DNA of 64,000 nt, taken from the NCBI RefSeq assembly GCF_003336675.1, contig NZ_QPII01000009.1:62001-126000 (forward strand), written 5' to 3'. The translations under genes were made by a program, and so were the position numbers. The notes under the pieces are model-generated. The model did no database searches. It was not told where the DNA came from and saw only the letters and a program-made list of their open reading frames with translations. This document shows, in pieces, positions 32,692 to 41,244 of this stretch (positions are counted from its first letter, which is position 1; each line of letters begins with the position of its first letter). Source of the stretch: Billgrantia montanilacus. GTDB taxonomy: Bacteria > Pseudomonadota > Gammaproteobacteria > Pseudomonadales > Halomonadaceae.

Positions 32692-33969
32692 TCACTTCAT
32701 GACAAGGTTGGGCAACCAGGTGGAAAGGCCGGGAACCAGCGTTACCAGCGCAAGGGCTGCGAAAAGGGAAAGGTAGAAAGGGGCGACGCCGCGGATGACC
32801 GACTGCAGCGGCATCTTGGTGATGATCGAGACCATGTAGAGGCTCATTCCCACCGGGGGTGTCAGTAACCCGAGCATCAGGTTGAGCACGAAGACCACAC
32901 CCAACTGCTCGGGCGGAACGCCTGCCTGCAGTAGCGCCGGGGTGACGATGGGCGCAATGATCAGGATGGCCACGATGGCCTCCAGGAACATGCCGACCAC
33001 CAGCAGCAGCAGATTGAGGATCAGCAGCAGGACCAGCGGGTTTTCCGACACCTCCAGCAGCCATGCCCCGGCCCGTGCCGGTACCCGGTCCATCGTCAAT
33101 ACCCAGGCGAAGAGCGCCGCCGCCGCTACGACGAACAGCACGTTGGCCGTGGCCAGCACCGTGTCGCGCGTGCAGCCGATAAAGCCCTCCAGGGTGAGCG
33201 AGCGATAGATCAGCAACCCGATCAACACGGCATAGGCCACCGTCACCCCGGCCGCTTCGGTGGGGCCGAAGAAGCCGCTGATCATGCCGCCAACGAGCAG
33301 CACGGGCGCGAGCAGCGCAGGCAGCGAAATCCACGCCTTGCGCCGAATGGCGGGCAGGGTGGGCCGGATGTCGTCGCGCGGCAGGTCATGACGGCGTGCC
33401 ATCACCGCGATCTGGATCATCAGTGCCAAGGCCACCACGAGAGCGGGCACTACGCCTGCCAGCAGGGCGCGGATGGTCGACACCTCGGCGGCCGTGGCGA
33501 AGATGATCAGCGGAATGGAGGGCGGAAAGATGGGGCCGATGGTGGCCGCCGCGATGGTAACGCCCGAGGCGAAGCGTCGGCTGTAGCCCTGGTGTTCCAT
33601 CTGGCGGATCTGGATGCCGCCGAGCGCGCCGATATCCGCCAGCGCTGCCCCCGACATGCCGGAAAATATCAGGCTGACCAGCACGTTCACGTGGGCCATG
33701 CCGCCGCGGATTCGCCCCACGAGCATGCGCAGCAGGTCGAAGAGATGGGTCGTGACACCTGTCGCCCCCAGCAGCGAGGCGGCGAGTATGAACAGCGGTA
33801 CCGCCAGCAGCGGCGAACTGTCGAGGGTATTCACGGCCCGCTGGGCGAGTACCGTGACTGGCAGGTCGTGAATCAGGATGACGAGCCCCGCCGAGAGGCC
33901 AAGGCTGACGGCCACCGGGGCGCCGATGAGCAGGCCCAGGGCGAACAGCATGAGCAGGGTAACGGTCAT
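32692..33969 (-). CDS. TRAP transporter large permease (DctM family)
   Basis: A 425-residue inner-membrane protein with about 12 hydrophobic segments. It starts ATG at 33969, overlapping the DctQ stop (ATGA). Family regions: MSGAALADIGALGGIQIRQM, ASGVTIAAATIGPIFPPSIP, and NLMLGLLTPPVGMSLYMVS near the end. It forms the Na+-coupled channel for the acid delivered by DctP. It lies 6 bases before the VOC gene, tying transport to the catabolic genes. Confidence 0.93.
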   Translation of the reverse strand: MTVTLLMLFALGLLIGAPVAVSLGLSAGLVILIHDLPVTVLAQRAVNTLDSSPLLAVPLFILAASLLGATGVTTHLFDLLRMLVGRIRGGMAHVNVLVSLIFSGMSGAALADIGALGGIQIRQMEHQGYSRRFASGVTIAAATIGPIFPPSIPLIIFATAAEVSTIRALLAGVVPALVVALALMIQIAVMARRHDLPRDDIRPTLPAIRRKAWISLPALLAPVLLVGGMISGFFGPTEAAGVTVAYAVLIGLLIYRSLTLEGFIGCTRDTVLATANVLFVVAAAALFAWVLTMDRVPARAGAWLLEVSENPLVLLLILNLLLLVVGMFLEAIVAILIIAPIVTPALLQAGVPPEQLGVVFVLNLMLGLLTPPVGMSLYMVSIITKMPLQSVIRGVAPFYLSLFAALALVTLVPGLSTWLPNLVMK

Positions 33970-34463
33970 TCCTCGACCTCCCTGCCCGACGCCAACAGAC
34001 CGAGGCGGTAGGCGGCCACCACCGCGAGAAAGATCAGCCCAACCAGCGCGGGCATGTAGAACCACAGGTTCGGCATGCCCATGGCCGGTGTGGCGAAGCG
34101 CCCCGCGCGCAGCAGGAAGCGATAGAAGCCGTACAGCGTCAGAACGCAGAACCCCAGCGTTGCCAGTTCGCCCACCACCAGGCAGAGCCTGCGCCCCAGC
34201 CGAGGCAGCAGTTCCACCAGTAGCGTGACCGCCACGTGCTGGCCGCGCAGCAGCAGAAACGGGGCGGCAAGATAGACCATGGCGATGCCGGCAAAGCGGG
34301 CGGCCTCGTCAACCCTTGGCAGGCCAGTGTCGAACAGGTTGCGTGCCACGACCTGTGTCACGATCAGCACGGCTATGAGGACCAGCAGTACCATCGCCAC
34401 CCCAAGGCAGGCTTGCGTCAGCCAGGTGACCGCCCGCCCGACAATCGGCTTGTACTCGTTCAT
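33966..34463 (-). CDS. TRAP transporter small permease (DctQ family)
   Basis: A 165-residue protein with four hydrophobic segments; it includes VVARNLFDTGLPRVDEAARF, close to the family motif with the conserved Arg-Asn and Glu. It partners the DctM subunit. It is 3 bases from the DctP stop and overlaps the DctM start by 4 bases. Confidence 0.9.
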   Translation of the reverse strand: MNEYKPIVGRAVTWLTQACLGVAMVLLVLIAVLIVTQVVARNLFDTGLPRVDEAARFAGIAMVYLAAPFLLLRGQHVAVTLLVELLPRLGRRLCLVVGELATLGFCVLTLYGFYRFLLRAGRFATPAMGMPNLWFYMPALVGLIFLAVVAAYRLGLLASGREVEE

Positions 34464-34466
34464 GGC

Positions 34467-35471
34467 TCAGTCAACGGCCGCAATCTGCTCGTACAACTCG
34501 CCGTACTGCGCGGTGAACTCCTCGGCAATACGATCACTCACGCGGGTGCGGAACGCCTCGATATCCAGGCCATCCTCGGGGCCGACGATGTGCATGCCCG
34601 CTTCACGCAGGGAGGCGAAGTCCTCGGCCTCCGCCTCCAGCATGGCGGCCGTGGCGCGCTCGCGAACCTCGGCGGCGGCTTCGGTGATGGCGTCCCGATG
34701 CTCGGGCGACAGCGACTGCCACGTATCGTCGTTCATGACGATGACCTGGGCGGCGCTGATATGGCCGGTCAGCATCATGTGGCTTTGCACTTCATTCAGC
34801 TTCGAGGTGACGACCACGTTGACGGGGTTCTCCTGGCCTTCGACCACGCCGGTTGCCAGTGCCGTGGGCACTTCGGCCCAATCCACGGGAACGGGAACCG
34901 CGCCCATACCTTCGACGGTGGCCATGTAGATCGGGAAGGGAATGGACCGAATCTTGACGCCTTCGAGATCGTCCGGCGACTTGATCTCCTGATTGGTCGT
35001 CAGGTGGCGGGTGCCGAAGTAGAAGGCATAGAGCAAGCGCACCCCGGAAGCGTCCACCAGGCCCTCGTTGAGCTCCTGCATCACGGGCGAATCCACATCC
35101 ATTACCGCCATCAAGTGGTCGATATCGCGGTACAGGTAGGGCGTATCGAACGCGGCAAAGGGCGGATAGAGCGAGCCGATCGCGCCAGCCGTGTTGTGGG
35201 AGATGGCGATCGATCCCGTCGCTACCGCTTCGGCCAGCTCTTGAAGCTTGCCGAGCTGCGAATTGGGGAAGATATCCACCGCGACTTCGCCGTTGGTCTT
35301 CTCGGTGATGGCCTCGGCCAGCCACTCGGCCTGCATGCCGGCGATCGAGTTCGGCGTATGCATGTGGCCGTAGCGCAGGGTGACTTCCTGGGCCGTCGCC
35401 GTGCCAACGCTCATGGCCAGCGCGCCCGCAACGACCGTCAGGCGGCCGAGCTTGTAGATATTGTTAAGCAT
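34467..35471 (-). CDS. TRAP transporter substrate-binding protein (DctP family)
   Basis: A 334-residue periplasmic binding protein with a signal peptide (VVAGALAMSVGTATAQ). Mature motifs: VTLRYGHMHTPNSI, GSIAISHNTAG, and LEGVKIRSIPFPIYMATVEG, where the Arg normally pairs with the substrate carboxylate. The ligand is therefore an organic acid, probably a sugar acid given the kinase and RuBisCO-like genes downstream. The start is supported by GGAG 6 bases upstream. First gene of a six-gene leftward operon, divergent from the LacI regulator. Confidence 0.92.
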   Translation of the reverse strand: MLNNIYKLGRLTVVAGALAMSVGTATAQEVTLRYGHMHTPNSIAGMQAEWLAEAITEKTNGEVAVDIFPNSQLGKLQELAEAVATGSIAISHNTAGAIGSLYPPFAAFDTPYLYRDIDHLMAVMDVDSPVMQELNEGLVDASGVRLLYAFYFGTRHLTTNQEIKSPDDLEGVKIRSIPFPIYMATVEGMGAVPVPVDWAEVPTALATGVVEGQENPVNVVVTSKLNEVQSHMMLTGHISAAQVIVMNDDTWQSLSPEHRDAITEAAAEVRERATAAMLEAEAEDFASLREAGMHIVGPEDGLDIEAFRTRVSDRIAEEFTAQYGELYEQIAAVD

Positions 35472-35521
35472 GACGTTCTCCGGATGATGTTTTTTTATTT
35501 ATTTGTAGGTAATGATGTTCG

Positions 35522-35548
35522 TGCCCTACGATTCTCAAGGCTAGGGCA
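35522..35548. promoter_or_regulatory. Candidate operator of the sugar-acid cluster
   Basis: TGCCCTA (35522-35528) and TAGGGCA (35542-35548) form a perfect inverted repeat with 13 bases between, in the 109-base spacer between dctP and the LacI-type gene. The spacing is long for a classic LacI operator, so it may be two half-sites or coincidental. Confidence 0.35.
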
Positions 35549-35580
35549 GGATCCTCCGAAGAGGCAATGAGGACTTTTTG

Positions 35581-36615
35581 ATGGTTTTTGATGGAAAGCG
35601 ACCATTGATACCGGATATTGCCGCCATGGCAGGGGTATCGACGGCGACGGTGGATCGGGTTCTGAATCGTCGCTCTGGCGTGCGCGAGGCCACGCTGCGG
35701 CGGGTGCTCGAAGCGGCCGTTCACATCGGTTACATGGACGAGGAGGAGTTGAGCAAACGGCTCGGCCCGCGCTTTGCCAAGGTGGTCTTTCTACTGCCCA
35801 GGGGGACGAACCCCTACCTAACGGGGCTCAGTACACGCGTGCGCGAACTGGCTGCCTTGTCGCCGGGGCCGGTCAAGGTCAGGAGCCACTTCATCGAAAG
35901 CTTCAATCCTGATGCGTTGGCACAGGCGTTGAGGCGCTACGGAAGGAGCGCGGACACGGTGGTATTCATGGCCATCGATCATCCACGGGTGAGGCAGGCC
36001 ATCGACGAACTCGTGATGGCGGGAAAACGCATCATCACCATCATTTCGGACCTGCCAAGCTCGAACCGGCATCTCTATCTCGGTATCGACAACTTCGCTG
36101 CGGGGCGCACCGCCGCCCAGATCATGGGGCGGTTCTGTCATGTCACCTCGGGCAAGCTGGCGCTCATTGCGGCGAGCCGGGCCTATCGTGCCCACATGGA
36201 ACGCGAGATGGGGTTCCTGGCCCTGACGGAGGCGAGCTTCCCTTACCTGGGTGTGATCGGCCCGCACGAGGGGCACGACAACCGCGACGAGAACTACCAG
36301 AACACCTGCCGTCTTCTGGAAGAGCATCCCGATATCGTGGGCATCTACAACGTGGGCGGTGCGTCGGATGGGATCGGGCGAGCATTGTGCGAAACCCGGC
36401 GTGCCGCCGATATCTGCTTCATAGGTCATGGACTCACGCCCGACACTCGTAGCATGCTGCTTGATGGAACGATGGATGCCGTCATCACCCAGAGTCCCGA
36501 TCTGATCTACTCGCGAGCCATTGCCGCGGCGACAGGCGAACAGACCGACTTGGCCCCGGTGGCCATGGAAATCTACTTCTCCGAGAACCTGCCCGCGGCG
36601 CGTCATGTCATGTGA
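35581..36615 (+). CDS. LacI family transcriptional regulator
   Basis: A 344-residue regulator. N-terminal HTH and hinge: IPDIAAMAGVSTATVDRVLN and VREATLRRVLEAA. The effector domain is of the sugar-binding type (KVVFLLPRGTNPYLTGLS, LYLGIDNFAAGRTAAQIMG, GIYNVGGASDGIGRAL). The ATG at 35581 is preferred to the TTG just before it, with GAGGA upstream. It is divergent from the dctPQM/VOC/RuBisCO-like/kinase operon and presumably represses it until the sugar acid or a derivative binds. Confidence 0.9.
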   Translation: MVFDGKRPLIPDIAAMAGVSTATVDRVLNRRSGVREATLRRVLEAAVHIGYMDEEELSKRLGPRFAKVVFLLPRGTNPYLTGLSTRVRELAALSPGPVKVRSHFIESFNPDALAQALRRYGRSADTVVFMAIDHPRVRQAIDELVMAGKRIITIISDLPSSNRHLYLGIDNFAAGRTAAQIMGRFCHVTSGKLALIAASRAYRAHMEREMGFLALTEASFPYLGVIGPHEGHDNRDENYQNTCRLLEEHPDIVGIYNVGGASDGIGRALCETRRAADICFIGHGLTPDTRSMLLDGTMDAVITQSPDLIYSRAIAAATGEQTDLAPVAMEIYFSENLPAARHVM

Positions 36616-36677
36616 TACGAGGCGACCGCTTCCAGGCACGGCCAGGGACAGCAACCCCATTGCAGCAGGAGACCCCA

Positions 36678-37271
36678 ATGCGACCGCCGCTCGACGATAC
36701 CGCGCTCGATGTTGCCTTCCGTGAAGCGCGTACCCACTACGGCTTTCGCAATGAGCCCATTGACGAGGCACTCCTGCGCCGTCTCTACGACCTGCTGAAG
36801 TGGGGCCCGACCTCCATGAACTGCCAGCCGTCGCGCTATGTGTTCGTAACCAGCGTCGAGGCCAAGTCGCGGCTGCTGCCGGCGCTTTCCGAAGCCAACC
36901 GCGACAAGACCTACCAGGCCGGCACCACCGTGATCGTGGCCATCGACACCCGTTTCTACGCGCACCTGCCGACGGAGTTTCCCAATTCGCCCAACGCACG
37001 GGAACGCTTCGAGGCCAATCCCGACACGGCCAGCGAAACGGCTTGGCGCAACGGCACCCTGCAGGGTGCCTACCTGATAATCGCCGCCCGCATGCTGGGG
37101 CTCGACGTGGGGCCCATGAGCGGCTTCGACAACGCCATGGTCGACGCCGAGTTCTTCCCCGACGGCCGCTACAGGAGCAACTTCCTGGTCAACCTTGGCG
37201 TCGGCGACTCCGAGAGCCTGCGACCCCGGGGCCCGAGATTAACGTTCGACGAAGTGGCGGAAGTGGTGTGA
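36678..37271 (+). CDS. Nitroreductase family protein, RutE-like (malonic semialdehyde reductase-like)
   Basis: A 197-residue FMN oxidoreductase. It follows E. coli RutE throughout: FREARTHYGFRNEPI, LLKWGPTSMNCQPSRYVF, ETAWRNGTLQGAYLIIAARM, LDVGPMSGFDNAMVD, and FLVNLGVGDS. The start at 36678 has GGAG 6 bases upstream; a longer frame overlapping the LacI stop is rejected. RutE reduces malonic semialdehyde to 3-hydroxypropionate in pyrimidine breakdown, but no other rut gene is near, so the substrate here is uncertain. Confidence 0.87.
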   Translation: MRPPLDDTALDVAFREARTHYGFRNEPIDEALLRRLYDLLKWGPTSMNCQPSRYVFVTSVEAKSRLLPALSEANRDKTYQAGTTVIVAIDTRFYAHLPTEFPNSPNARERFEANPDTASETAWRNGTLQGAYLIIAARMLGLDVGPMSGFDNAMVDAEFFPDGRYRSNFLVNLGVGDSESLRPRGPRLTFDEVAEVV

Positions 37272-37302
37272 GCCCGGTCAGCAGGCCCCTGCCACGCCTC
37301 GA

Positions 37303-38313
37303 CTAATCCTGCGGCTCGAATTCCTCGGTATCGACATCCGCCTGCTGCTCCGCACTGTAGCGGTCGCCGGCTACCTGGTCCGGCGTCATCATGGCGTTCA
37401 GCCGGGCGACGGTCGCCGAGTCCAGGTCGAGCGTTCCCGCCGCCAGGTTCTCGCGCATGTGGGTGATCGAGCGGGAGCCGGGAATCGGTATCACGTCGTC
37501 CCCCTTGGCCCTGAGCCAGGCCAGGGCCAGCTGGCCGGTGGTCACGCCCAGCTCGTCGGCCAGGGCCTCGAGCTTCTCCAGCTGGCGCAGGTTGCGCGGC
37601 AGGTTCTCGGCGCTGAAGCGCGGCAAGCCTCGCCGCATGTCGTTCTCCTCCAGGCGTTCAGAATTCCTGACGGCGCCTGCCAGAAAGCCCCTGCCCAGGG
37701 GGCTGAACGCCACAAGGGCCGTGCCCGCCTCCCGGCAGGCCGCGCTCAGCGCGATCTCGGGGTTGCGGGTCCACAGGGAATACTCCGACTGCACCGCTGC
37801 GATGGGGCGCTCGGCCACCGCGCGGCGCAGCGTGGCCGCGGATATCTCCGAGAGCCCGATGGCGCCGATCTTGCCTTCATCTACCAGCCGCCCCAGCGCA
37901 CCGACGCTCTCCTCGATGGGCACCTGGCGGTCCAGGCGATGCAGGTAGTAGAGGTCCAGGTGATCGGTACGCAGGCGCTGCAGGCTCGCCTCGCACTGCC
38001 GCTTGAGCGTCTCGGGGCGCCCGTCGATCACCCGCTTGCCCAGCTCAGGGTCGATGGCCAATCCGCACTTGCTGGCCAGCATCACCTGGTTGCGCTTGCC
38101 CGCAAGGGCCTGGCCCACCACCTTCTCGTTGGCCGTCGCCCCGTAAAGCGTCGCGGTATCGAAGTGGCGATAGCCCATGTCGAAGGCCTCATCCAGGGCA
38201 CGAATTGCCTCGGGCTCGGGAACGGGGCTGCCGTAGCCATGGGAGAGGTTCATGCAACCCAGGCCGATGGGGGGCGAAGCAACGTCCTTCAGGCGAACAA
38301 AGAGAGTCGACAT
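37303..38313 (-). CDS. Aldo/keto reductase
   Basis: A 336-residue NADPH-dependent reductase with a TIM-barrel fold. Catalytic tetrad: Asp and Tyr in YRHFDTATLYG, Lys in VMLASKCG and His in LYYLHRLD. The cofactor-phosphate end reads IPIPGSRSITHMRENL. It resembles YajO/AKR13-type enzymes active on small aldehydes. The Asp/Glu-rich tail (DVDTEEFEPQD) is unusual and fits a halophilic proteome. Single gene, convergent with the nitroreductase gene. Confidence 0.9.
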   Translation of the reverse strand: MSTLFVRLKDVASPPIGLGCMNLSHGYGSPVPEPEAIRALDEAFDMGYRHFDTATLYGATANEKVVGQALAGKRNQVMLASKCGLAIDPELGKRVIDGRPETLKRQCEASLQRLRTDHLDLYYLHRLDRQVPIEESVGALGRLVDEGKIGAIGLSEISAATLRRAVAERPIAAVQSEYSLWTRNPEIALSAACREAGTALVAFSPLGRGFLAGAVRNSERLEENDMRRGLPRFSAENLPRNLRQLEKLEALADELGVTTGQLALAWLRAKGDDVIPIPGSRSITHMRENLAAGTLDLDSATVARLNAMMTPDQVAGDRYSAEQQADVDTEEFEPQD

Positions 38314-38485
38314 GGGAATCCTTGTGGGTGGCAGGGGCAGTGCCTGCCATCATGCCGAGGGCGGGTGGGGGGTCGCAAGGTTGGGGGGCTGCTAGTTAGC
38401 AATGGCCACCATCGGTTGGCCGTGAGGTGCGTCAGCGAGGAGCCGTGCTGTTGGTGTTCATCATCAAGGTTAGGTAACACCGCGG

Positions 38486-38514
38486 TCGCGAGCTAAAGCT
38501 GCCTCCAACAGCGT
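38486..38514. repeat. REP-like repeat family, diverged copy A
   Basis: GGTCGCGAGCTAAAGCTGCC and the following CTCCAACAGC. It shares the GTCGYGAGCTRAAGCT core with the perfect repeats at 6956 and 7141. It is the first of three copies about 61-64 bases apart in the 408-base spacer 38314-38721, which has no gene. Confidence 0.7.
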
Positions 38515-38546
38515 ATTTCTCTTATGTGGTGGCAGGGTTGGTCTGT

Positions 38547-38575
38547 GGTCGTGAGCTGAAGCTGCCTGCAACAGC
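38547..38575. repeat. REP-like repeat family, diverged copy B
   Basis: GGTCGTGAGCTGAAGCTGCC and the following TGCAACAGC. Differs from copy A at 3 of 29 bases and is the closest of the three to the 7137-7160 sequence (GTCGTGAGCTGAAGCT). The spacer after it begins TGTTTTTTCG. Confidence 0.7.
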
Positions 38576-38610
38576 CTGTTTTTTCGTATGTAGCGGCATT
38601 ATTTGGTCTA

Positions 38611-38636
38611 GTGAGAGCTGAAACGCCTCCAACGGC
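38611..38636. repeat. REP-like repeat family, most diverged copy C
   Basis: GTGAGAGCTGAAACGCCTCC followed by AACGGC. It keeps the GAGCTGAA and CCTCCAACRGC blocks but has lost bases in the centre. It lies 86 bases before the MFS gene start. Confidence 0.6.
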
Positions 38637-38721
38637 AATTTTCTTATTGCAGGGTCTGTTAGGTTGCTAAGGGTTATAGTACGAGCCTTGAGCATCACCG
38701 CCGCTTTCGGGAGAGCCAGGC

Positions 38722-39945
38722 ATGGCTATGTTGATCGACCTTTCTCCGCGCTATCGGGTGCTGTTGGCCGGGGTGTTCAGCCAGATTCTCTGCATCGGTG
38801 TGGCGCGCTTCGCCTATACGCCGTTGCTGCCGGTGATGCAGCAGCAGACCTGGCTGAGCGATGCCCAGGGCGGGTGGCTGGCTGCCCTCAACTACGCGGG
38901 TTACATGCTGGGTGCCTTGGTGGCTGCCTCGATCCATAGCATTCGGCTCAAGGACACCCTCTACCGGGTCACCCTGGTGCTGGCGGTGTTGTCTACCGCC
39001 GGCATGGCCTTGACCGAGAGCTTCTGGCTATGGGCGGCGATGCGTTTTGTGGCGGGGTTTTCCAGCAGTGGTGCGATGTTGCTGGCTTCCGGCTTGATCC
39101 TGCACTGGCTGATCAGCCACCGGCAGCGTGGCGAACTGGGTATCCACTTCGCTGGGCTTGGCATCGGAATTCTGGTGGCGGCCCTGGCGGTGGAGCTGAT
39201 GTTGCGCTTCGCCCTGGGCTGGCAGGCGCAGTGGTTGGGCTTCACGGCCCTGGCCCTGGTGTTACTGGTACCGGCCTGGCGTTGGTTGCCGCGTCCGGTG
39301 AAGCCGGTGGCGGGTGCCGCTGGTGGCACTCAGCGGCAGGCCATGCCGCCCAGCGGCACTTTCATGCGCCTGATGCTGGCTGCTTACTTCTGCGCTGGTT
39401 ACGGCTACGTGATCAGTGCCACGTTCATTGTCGCCATTGTGGAGCGTGAGCCGTTGCTGGCCGGCGCCGGAAACTGGACCTTTGCTCTGGTGGGGTTGGC
39501 GGCCGCGCCGACGGTGATGCTGTGGGACCTGGTCGCCCGGCGCATCGGTTACCTGGGTGCCTTGATCGCCGCCATGGCCCTGCAGGTGATCGGTATCGTC
39601 CTGCCGGCGATGACCAGCAGCCTGGCCGTCGTGCTGCTCAGCGCCGTGCTTTACGGCGGCACTTTCCTAGGGTGCGTGAGCCTGGTGCTGACCATGGCCG
39701 GCAGGCTCTACCCGCAGAGCCCGGCCCGGCTGATGGGCCGCATGACCCTGGCCTATGGCGCGGCGCAGATTATCGCCCCGGCGTTGACCGGCATGCTCGC
39801 CGAGGCCACGGGCCACTATGGCATCGGCTTGTGGTTGGCCGGCGGTTTCGTGGCGCTGGGTGCGGTGTTGCTCGCCTGGCTGCGCCAGGTGGATCAGACG
39901 GCCCAGCGGCTGGATGCCGAGGCGAAGATGGCTGCGGCTGAATAA
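38722..39945 (+). CDS. MFS transporter, YbfB/YjiJ family
   Basis: A 407-residue, 12-helix major facilitator. The N-terminal helix reads GVFSQILCIGVARFAYTPLL with the family Arg-Phe, followed by MQQQTWLSDAQGGWLAALNY, AGYMLGALVAA and RFVAGFSSSGAMLLASG. The start is supported by GGGAGAGCC upstream. YbfB/YjiJ transporters have no firm substrate. Single gene, ending at a long terminator hairpin and convergent with a DUF6746 gene. Confidence 0.88.
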   Translation: MAMLIDLSPRYRVLLAGVFSQILCIGVARFAYTPLLPVMQQQTWLSDAQGGWLAALNYAGYMLGALVAASIHSIRLKDTLYRVTLVLAVLSTAGMALTESFWLWAAMRFVAGFSSSGAMLLASGLILHWLISHRQRGELGIHFAGLGIGILVAALAVELMLRFALGWQAQWLGFTALALVLLVPAWRWLPRPVKPVAGAAGGTQRQAMPPSGTFMRLMLAAYFCAGYGYVISATFIVAIVEREPLLAGAGNWTFALVGLAAAPTVMLWDLVARRIGYLGALIAAMALQVIGIVLPAMTSSLAVVLLSAVLYGGTFLGCVSLVLTMAGRLYPQSPARLMGRMTLAYGAAQIIAPALTGMLAEATGHYGIGLWLAGGFVALGAVLLAWLRQVDQTAQRLDAEAKMAAAE

Positions 39946-40005
39946 GCAACCTAGGCTCAGTGGAGCACTGGGGCTTGCGCGGTTTGCATGCGGGTAAAGT
40001 TACTG

Positions 40006-40051
40006 CCAGCGAGCATCCCGGCGGAGGGTGCCCCGCCGGGATGCTCGCTGG
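40006..40051. terminator. Long bidirectional terminator hairpin
   Basis: A perfect 19-bp stem (CCAGCGAGCATCCCGGCGG with its complement at 40033-40051) around an 8-base loop, between the convergent MFS and DUF6746 genes. T-runs are short (GGTTGTTTCTCC to the right), but the stem is very stable. Confidence 0.8.
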
Positions 40052-40072
40052 TGGCAGGTTGTTTCTCCTGCC

Positions 40073-40465
40073 TTACTGCATCAGCGTATTGATCCGCTCC
40101 AGATAGTCCTTGCCGCTCTCGCGCACGCGTTGCTGATCCTGGCCGTCGGCGCCTTCGCTAACCTCCTGCACCTGACCCTTCATGGTGTCGACCTCTTCAT
40201 CGATCTTCGCCAGCGCGTTCTCGATGGTGTCGGTGAGCTGTTGGATAATGGCCAAATCGTCGTCCGTCAGCTCTTCCTTCTCGAGCAGCACGCCTAGCAG
40301 GTCGTTGCGCAGCTCCAGGGCATCCATGGCCTCTTGCAGGGTATCCATGGGTTGCCCCTCGGCCTCTTCGAGCTGCTCGATGAGCGCGTTTTCCTGCTCT
40401 TCCTCGGCGTGGGCGATGCCGAGGGTCAGCAGGGCGAGAAGAAGGCTTAAAATAATAGGTTTCAT
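40073..40465 (-). CDS. DUF6746-like exported protein, paralogue 1 (130 aa)
   Basis: A small secreted, acidic, helical protein. A signal peptide (ILSLLLALLTLGIAHA) precedes a Glu/Asp/Leu-rich mature part, probably a helical bundle in the periplasm. Its C-terminal half parallels the protein at 41245-41610: TIENALAKIDEEVDTM against TLENALQKINEEADAM, and GKDYLERINTL against GTDYLEAAQTL. No catalytic residues are evident and the function is unknown. Unlike its paralogue it has no clear Fur box. Confidence 0.8.
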   Translation of the reverse strand: MKPIILSLLLALLTLGIAHAEEEQENALIEQLEEAEGQPMDTLQEAMDALELRNDLLGVLLEKEELTDDDLAIIQQLTDTIENALAKIDEEVDTMKGQVQEVSEGADGQDQQRVRESGKDYLERINTLMQ

Positions 40466-40624
40466 AGGCTTACCTCTCCATGGCGTTGATTACATATCCT
40501 AAGTTAGTTGAAACTCTGTGCCTTACAAGTTGATTTCCGAAGGGTTTTCGAAAGGCAGCCGGATTATCGGCGACGTGCGCGTATGCGGTATGCTGTGGCA
40601 ATAATGACTTACAAGGACTTTCCC

Positions 40625-41215
40625 ATGTCAGATCAAACGCCGTTTCAGCACACCATCGCCGAGCTCGATGCCTTGCATGCGGAGGATCCTCGCCGGGTGG
40701 AGGTCGAGGGGAAGTCGCTGCCGATGGAGCTGTGGCATGCGGGGCGCATGAGTGACTGGTTGGAGCGGGTGGTACCGGCGGCAGATGAGCTGACGCAGCT
40801 GGCGGTGCGTTCGCAGCATATGCAGCGCTGGCAGGTGCCCCGCAGTGAGTATCCGGAGGGCCGGGTGGGGTATCTGACCTGGCGTCGCGACCAGGGCAAG
40901 CGGGCTGGCGAGACCACGGCGCGGGTGATGGAGGCGTGCGGCTATTCGCCGGAGGATGCGGCGCGGGTGGCGCAGATGGTCCGCAAGCAGGGCCTGGGCC
41001 GCGATCCGGGCGCCCAGGCGGTGGAGGATTGCGCTTGCCTGGTGTTTCTGGAGAACTACTTCGGCGATTTCTCGAAGCAGATCGACCACGATCACCTGAT
41101 CCGCATCGTGCAGATGACCTGGAAGAAGATGTCGCCGAAGGCTCATGAGCTCGCGCTTGAGCTGCCGATGAGCGATGAGGCGAGAGGGCTGGTGGAGGAG
41201 GCGCTCGCCGGCTGA
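40625..41215 (+). CDS. DUF4202 family protein (196 aa)
   Basis: A predicted cytoplasmic, helical protein. The start has AAGGA 7 bases upstream. Conserved-looking His/Asp positions: LWHAGRMSDWLER, AVRSQHMQRWQVPRSEYPEG, GYLTWRRDQGKRAGE, and EDCACLVFLENYF with QIDHDHLIRIVQMTW. The His/Asp spacing recalls HD-type metal-binding helices, though no classic HD pair is seen. It lies between two DUF6746 genes on the other strand. Function unknown. Confidence 0.85.
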   Translation: MSDQTPFQHTIAELDALHAEDPRRVEVEGKSLPMELWHAGRMSDWLERVVPAADELTQLAVRSQHMQRWQVPRSEYPEGRVGYLTWRRDQGKRAGETTARVMEACGYSPEDAARVAQMVRKQGLGRDPGAQAVEDCACLVFLENYFGDFSKQIDHDHLIRIVQMTWKKMSPKAHELALELPMSDEARGLVEEALAG

Positions 41216-41244
41216 AGTTACCGGCGGCGCCCTCGGCGGTGGGT

